DNA of 64,000 bases from Holothuria scabra (taxonomy: Eukaryota; Echinodermata; Holothuroidea; Aspidochirotida; Holothuriidae), in assembly GCA_037179385.1 (NCBI GenBank), contig CM074185.1, positions 8,923,371 to 8,987,370 of the forward strand, written 5' to 3'. The translations under genes and the position numbers were made by a program. Of this stretch, positions 63,001 to 64,000 are shown piece after piece (positions within the stretch are counted from its first letter, which is position 1; every line of letters begins with the position of its first letter). Under the pieces are notes generated by a model. That model worked only from the letters and a program-made list of their open reading frames with translations. It ran no database searches and had not been told where the DNA came from.

Positions 63001-63606
63001 CAAATAACTGAGACTGTATATGGATGAGGATGAATTTTAGATAATTGTGGGAGCTGGAGTAAATTAAGAAGGTTAGGAGAATTGGTACTGTTTGGGGTGA
63101 GAGAATTGGGTCTTTAAGATGGTTGGCAGAACAGCAAAAATCATTCACCTGTTGGCACATATGTAGCTTCCTGACCACGGCAGTAAATAATAGTCTCTTT
63201 CCTCGATGTTGTTTAATTTTCCCCATCGGTACTTGCATTGTTGAGATCTGTGTGATATGGTGAAGATATGTAGTGCTCATGGCCTATGCTGTTGCTGTAG
63301 CAGAAAGCACCACAGAGTGTGGTATGGGGTCAACTCCTTTGTCAATTTTATACTTGTCATTTTTGTTTACAGAAACTCAGACTTCAAAGTTATACCTCCA
63401 GGCTGCCTTGCCCATCCAAACTTCCAGTCCTCAGGAGAGTTACTTTCAAATCTTCTTACAGCCAGGAAGCAGACTGATGCATTGATTGCTGTCAATCGCC
63501 AGCTGGTGGAAACTATCTCTAAAGCCAAGTTGCCTATGGATGCATCAGTGACAAAAATAGGGCGGGTCACAGCTGACTCTCTAAATGCAAAACTGAAGTT
63601 ATTTAA
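53852..63606 (+). CDS. SCFD2: SCFD2 orthologue, Sec1 family domain-containing protein 2 (7 exons seen, 3' end beyond the window)
   Basis: SCFD2 is a divergent member of the Sec1/Munc18-like (SM) group, proteins that act with SNAREs in membrane trafficking. Joining 53852-54034, 56615-56863, 58095-58232, 59925-60002, 60413-60544, 62380-62552 and 63373-63606 gives about 395 residues in one frame, roughly the N-terminal 58% of a 680-residue family member. Diagnostic stretches are IVFLDSASAEVLHW near residue 27, HFQHCTVITSVS near residue 100, AEVVHIPL, VYCLGATSRIIATELA, the family-typical SLLIVDRTLDLTGPAGHH, LLPPLPGH, and the exon ending KLKLFK. Every intron is GT-AG and all phases agree (0,0,0,0,0,2). 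The last donor at 63607 is GTAAGT, so the gene continues. Introns hold many mobile elements. Confidence 0.93.
54035..56614 (+). other. SCFD2 intron 1
   Basis: It contains a decayed LINE reverse-transcriptase fragment, AGGCCTA-rich text near 54115-54200, and a small hairpin at 55981-56016. Confidence 0.88.
54560..55035 (+). pseudogene. Decayed LINE reverse-transcriptase fragment
   Basis: The plus-strand frames show VSLTSVC, KLLEHIIASSLMNHFET, then LDFAKSFHTVPHELLKTKL, WVDDFLGDRKQSVVVN and IPQRSVL, matching reverse-transcriptase blocks that normally read PISLTS, DFAKAFDTVPH and GVPQGSVL. Frameshifts and stops are present and the catalytic ADD block is missing. Confidence 0.85.
56615..56863 (+). 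CDS. SCFD2: SCFD2 exon 2
   Basis: It encodes 83 residues from NGNESDKRAVF to DWMGDS. The acceptor is a strong pyrimidine tract ending TTTCAG and the donor is GTAAGC. The RAVFIVNDLL strand and the SSHFQHCTVITS strand match SCFD2. Confidence 0.92.
56864..58094 (+). other. SCFD2 intron 2
   Basis: No exon or clear element recognised in it. Confidence 0.8.
58095..58232 (+). CDS. SCFD2: SCFD2 exon 3
   Basis: It encodes 46 residues, ESQAEVVHIPLSFA through SKTVSG. The acceptor TTTAAAAAG at 58094 keeps frame with exon 2; the CAAGCAG a few bases further in would break it. The donor is GTAAGT. Confidence 0.88.
58919..58931 (+). promoter_or_regulatory. AGGTCAAAGGTCA direct repeat (DR1-type)
   Basis: An exact DR1 consensus followed by TCTGAGGTCACC. 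A second lies at 59058-59070. They may be parts of a dispersed repeat rather than a regulatory site. Confidence 0.35.
59058..59070 (+). promoter_or_regulatory. AGGTCAAAGGTCA direct repeat (DR1-type)
   Basis: Second exact copy in the same intron, 139 bp from the first. Confidence 0.35.
59411..59690. mobile_element. TTAA-family miniature element, decayed copy
   Basis: It matches the 62810 copy (CTCACCCCAAACTG, AGTATACTCACCCTG, GGATGAGAATGAATTTT), but the ends are eroded. Confidence 0.65.
59925..60002 (+). CDS. SCFD2: SCFD2 exon 4
   Basis: This short 26-residue exon (TEKIEVSSVN to RQRCLK) follows a long T-rich tract ending CCCAG and ends at GTAATT. It fits in phase 0 between exons 3 and 5. It is the least conserved part, so slightly less certain. 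Confidence 0.82.
60003..60412 (+). other. SCFD2 intron 4
   Basis: Short T-rich intron, nothing else seen. Confidence 0.8.
60413..60544 (+). CDS. SCFD2: SCFD2 exon 5
   Basis: It encodes 44 residues, RLVSTLSSLCEEL to SAKARRK. The acceptor is CTTGCAG and the donor GTGAGT. The CLGATSRIIATEL helix is typical of SCFD2. Confidence 0.92.
60563..60792. mobile_element. Miniature palindromic element in SCFD2 intron 5
   Basis: Ends are AATAGCCCTTACTAAAACAG and AGTTTTAGTAAGGGCTATT; arms extend about 90 bp with CCTACCACTAAACAGTCTAA. It starts 18 bp after the exon 5 boundary. No clear duplication. Confidence 0.82.
61184..61250 (+). repeat. Short dispersed repeat, copy 1
   Basis: It has TTAGTTTGTTAGAAAGATTT and AACACATCAACACGAATGTG then TTATATAGTGTC, as in the copy at 61921. 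Confidence 0.6.
61921..61988 (+). repeat. Short dispersed repeat, copy 2
   Basis: It has GTTAGTTAGTTGGGGTTTAA and CGACACAGCAACACAAATGT, then GTTACATAGTGTC. Confidence 0.6.
62380..62552 (+). CDS. SCFD2: SCFD2 exon 6
   Basis: It encodes AASKRASLLIVDRTLDLTGP through FFSSY plus two bases of a Gly codon. The LLIVDRTLDL segment is the hallmark Sec1-family strand. The acceptor is TTTCCAG and the donor GTAATT; the split Gly codon is completed by exon 7. Confidence 0.94.
62553..63372 (+). other. SCFD2 intron 6
   Basis: It contains the TTAA-flanked element at 62810-63118. Confidence 0.85.
62810..63118. mobile_element. TTAA-flanked miniature element, 309 bp
   Basis: It begins TTAAAGGACCAATCCTCTCA and ends GAGAATTGGGTCTTTAA, near-complementary termini with TTAA at both ends. 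The internal sequence matches 28915-29220 on the other strand. Confidence 0.78.
63373..63606 (+). CDS. SCFD2: SCFD2 exon 7
   Basis: It completes Gly then encodes NSDFKVIPPGCLAH to KLKLF plus two bases. The acceptor is TTTACAG and the donor GTAAGT at 63607. Reading past the donor gives an immediate TAA, which supports the splice. Confidence 0.92.
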
Positions 63607-64000
63607 GTAAGTGATATGAATAAGTAGAATTGGTCGTAAAGAAAGATATGCCGAAAAATTGGCCTTGATGTTGTCCCTTCCATGTTTAGGCCTGACATTT
63701 TGTTCTGTTTGTAGGGTTTCCACACAGTAAGGAAAACAGAAAAAAGTCTGTGAAAATCATCATGGTTTTTAAAATCCTTGAACTTTGGGTGTGTGGTCAG
63801 GAAAAATTGCTATAGTCTTGAAATTTGAAACATTGCAATTTTGGTAGTTGTGGTCATTTTCAGCATGAATACATTCTTGGTAAGTATGACAGGAAGGCCA
63901 TTTTGTTTGAAATTCCTAATTTTTCAGTACCTAATTTCCTTGTATTCTTCAAAAACCAAAGATTAAAATCTTGAATTTCAGTATTTCAAAAGTGTTAATG
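63607..64000 (+). other. SCFD2 intron 7, start
   Basis: No further exon was found before the window ends. AT-rich sequence only. Confidence 0.7.

Overview
The window is animal nuclear DNA: AT-rich, with GT-AG split genes, long introns and many short non-autonomous transposons. A marine invertebrate deuterostome, probably an echinoderm such as a sea cucumber, fits best. That rests on the style of the repeats (tRNA-headed SINEs, hAT-like miniatures, frequent AGGCCTA words) and on intron-rich orthologues of vertebrate genes. The species is not determined.

Only the last 18.5 kb holds recognisable genes. A three-exon PHPT1 (14-kDa phosphohistidine phosphatase) orthologue lies on the minus strand (exons at 52940-53072, 48786-48904 and 45480-45575). 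Head to head with it, a SCFD2 (Sec1 family domain-containing 2) orthologue lies on the plus strand, with seven exons from 53852 to 63606 before the gene runs off the window. Their start codons are about 780 bp apart, so they probably share a bidirectional promoter. Every exon junction I give keeps frame and uses GT-AG.

Positions 1-45 kb have no gene I can name. They are a graveyard of small mobile elements. Eight hAT-like insertions have terminal inverted repeats and 8-bp target-site duplications that match at 7 or 8 of 8 positions, and a ninth has a weak 6/8 match. Other families include foldback (palindromic) elements, TTAA-flanked elements, tRNA-derived SINEs, two decayed LINE 3' ends, a decayed LINE reverse transcriptase, a 156-bp (TA)n tract, and a structure of opposed arrays of a GGTTCGTTATTCATAA-like unit (7.1-9.6 kb). 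One possible secreted or membrane-protein first exon with a TATA-like box lies at 12.3-12.5 kb on the minus strand, with low confidence.

The introns of PHPT1 and SCFD2 are also loaded with insertions: a 372-bp hAT-like element with perfect duplications, a 1.2-kb inverted-repeat element holding a LINE end, an inverted pair of a 220-bp repeat, a decayed LINE reverse transcriptase, and a hairpin element 18 bp past an exon. I found no operon-like, CRISPR-like or otherwise clearly new molecular system. The strongest novel material is the set of transposon families and their nesting.
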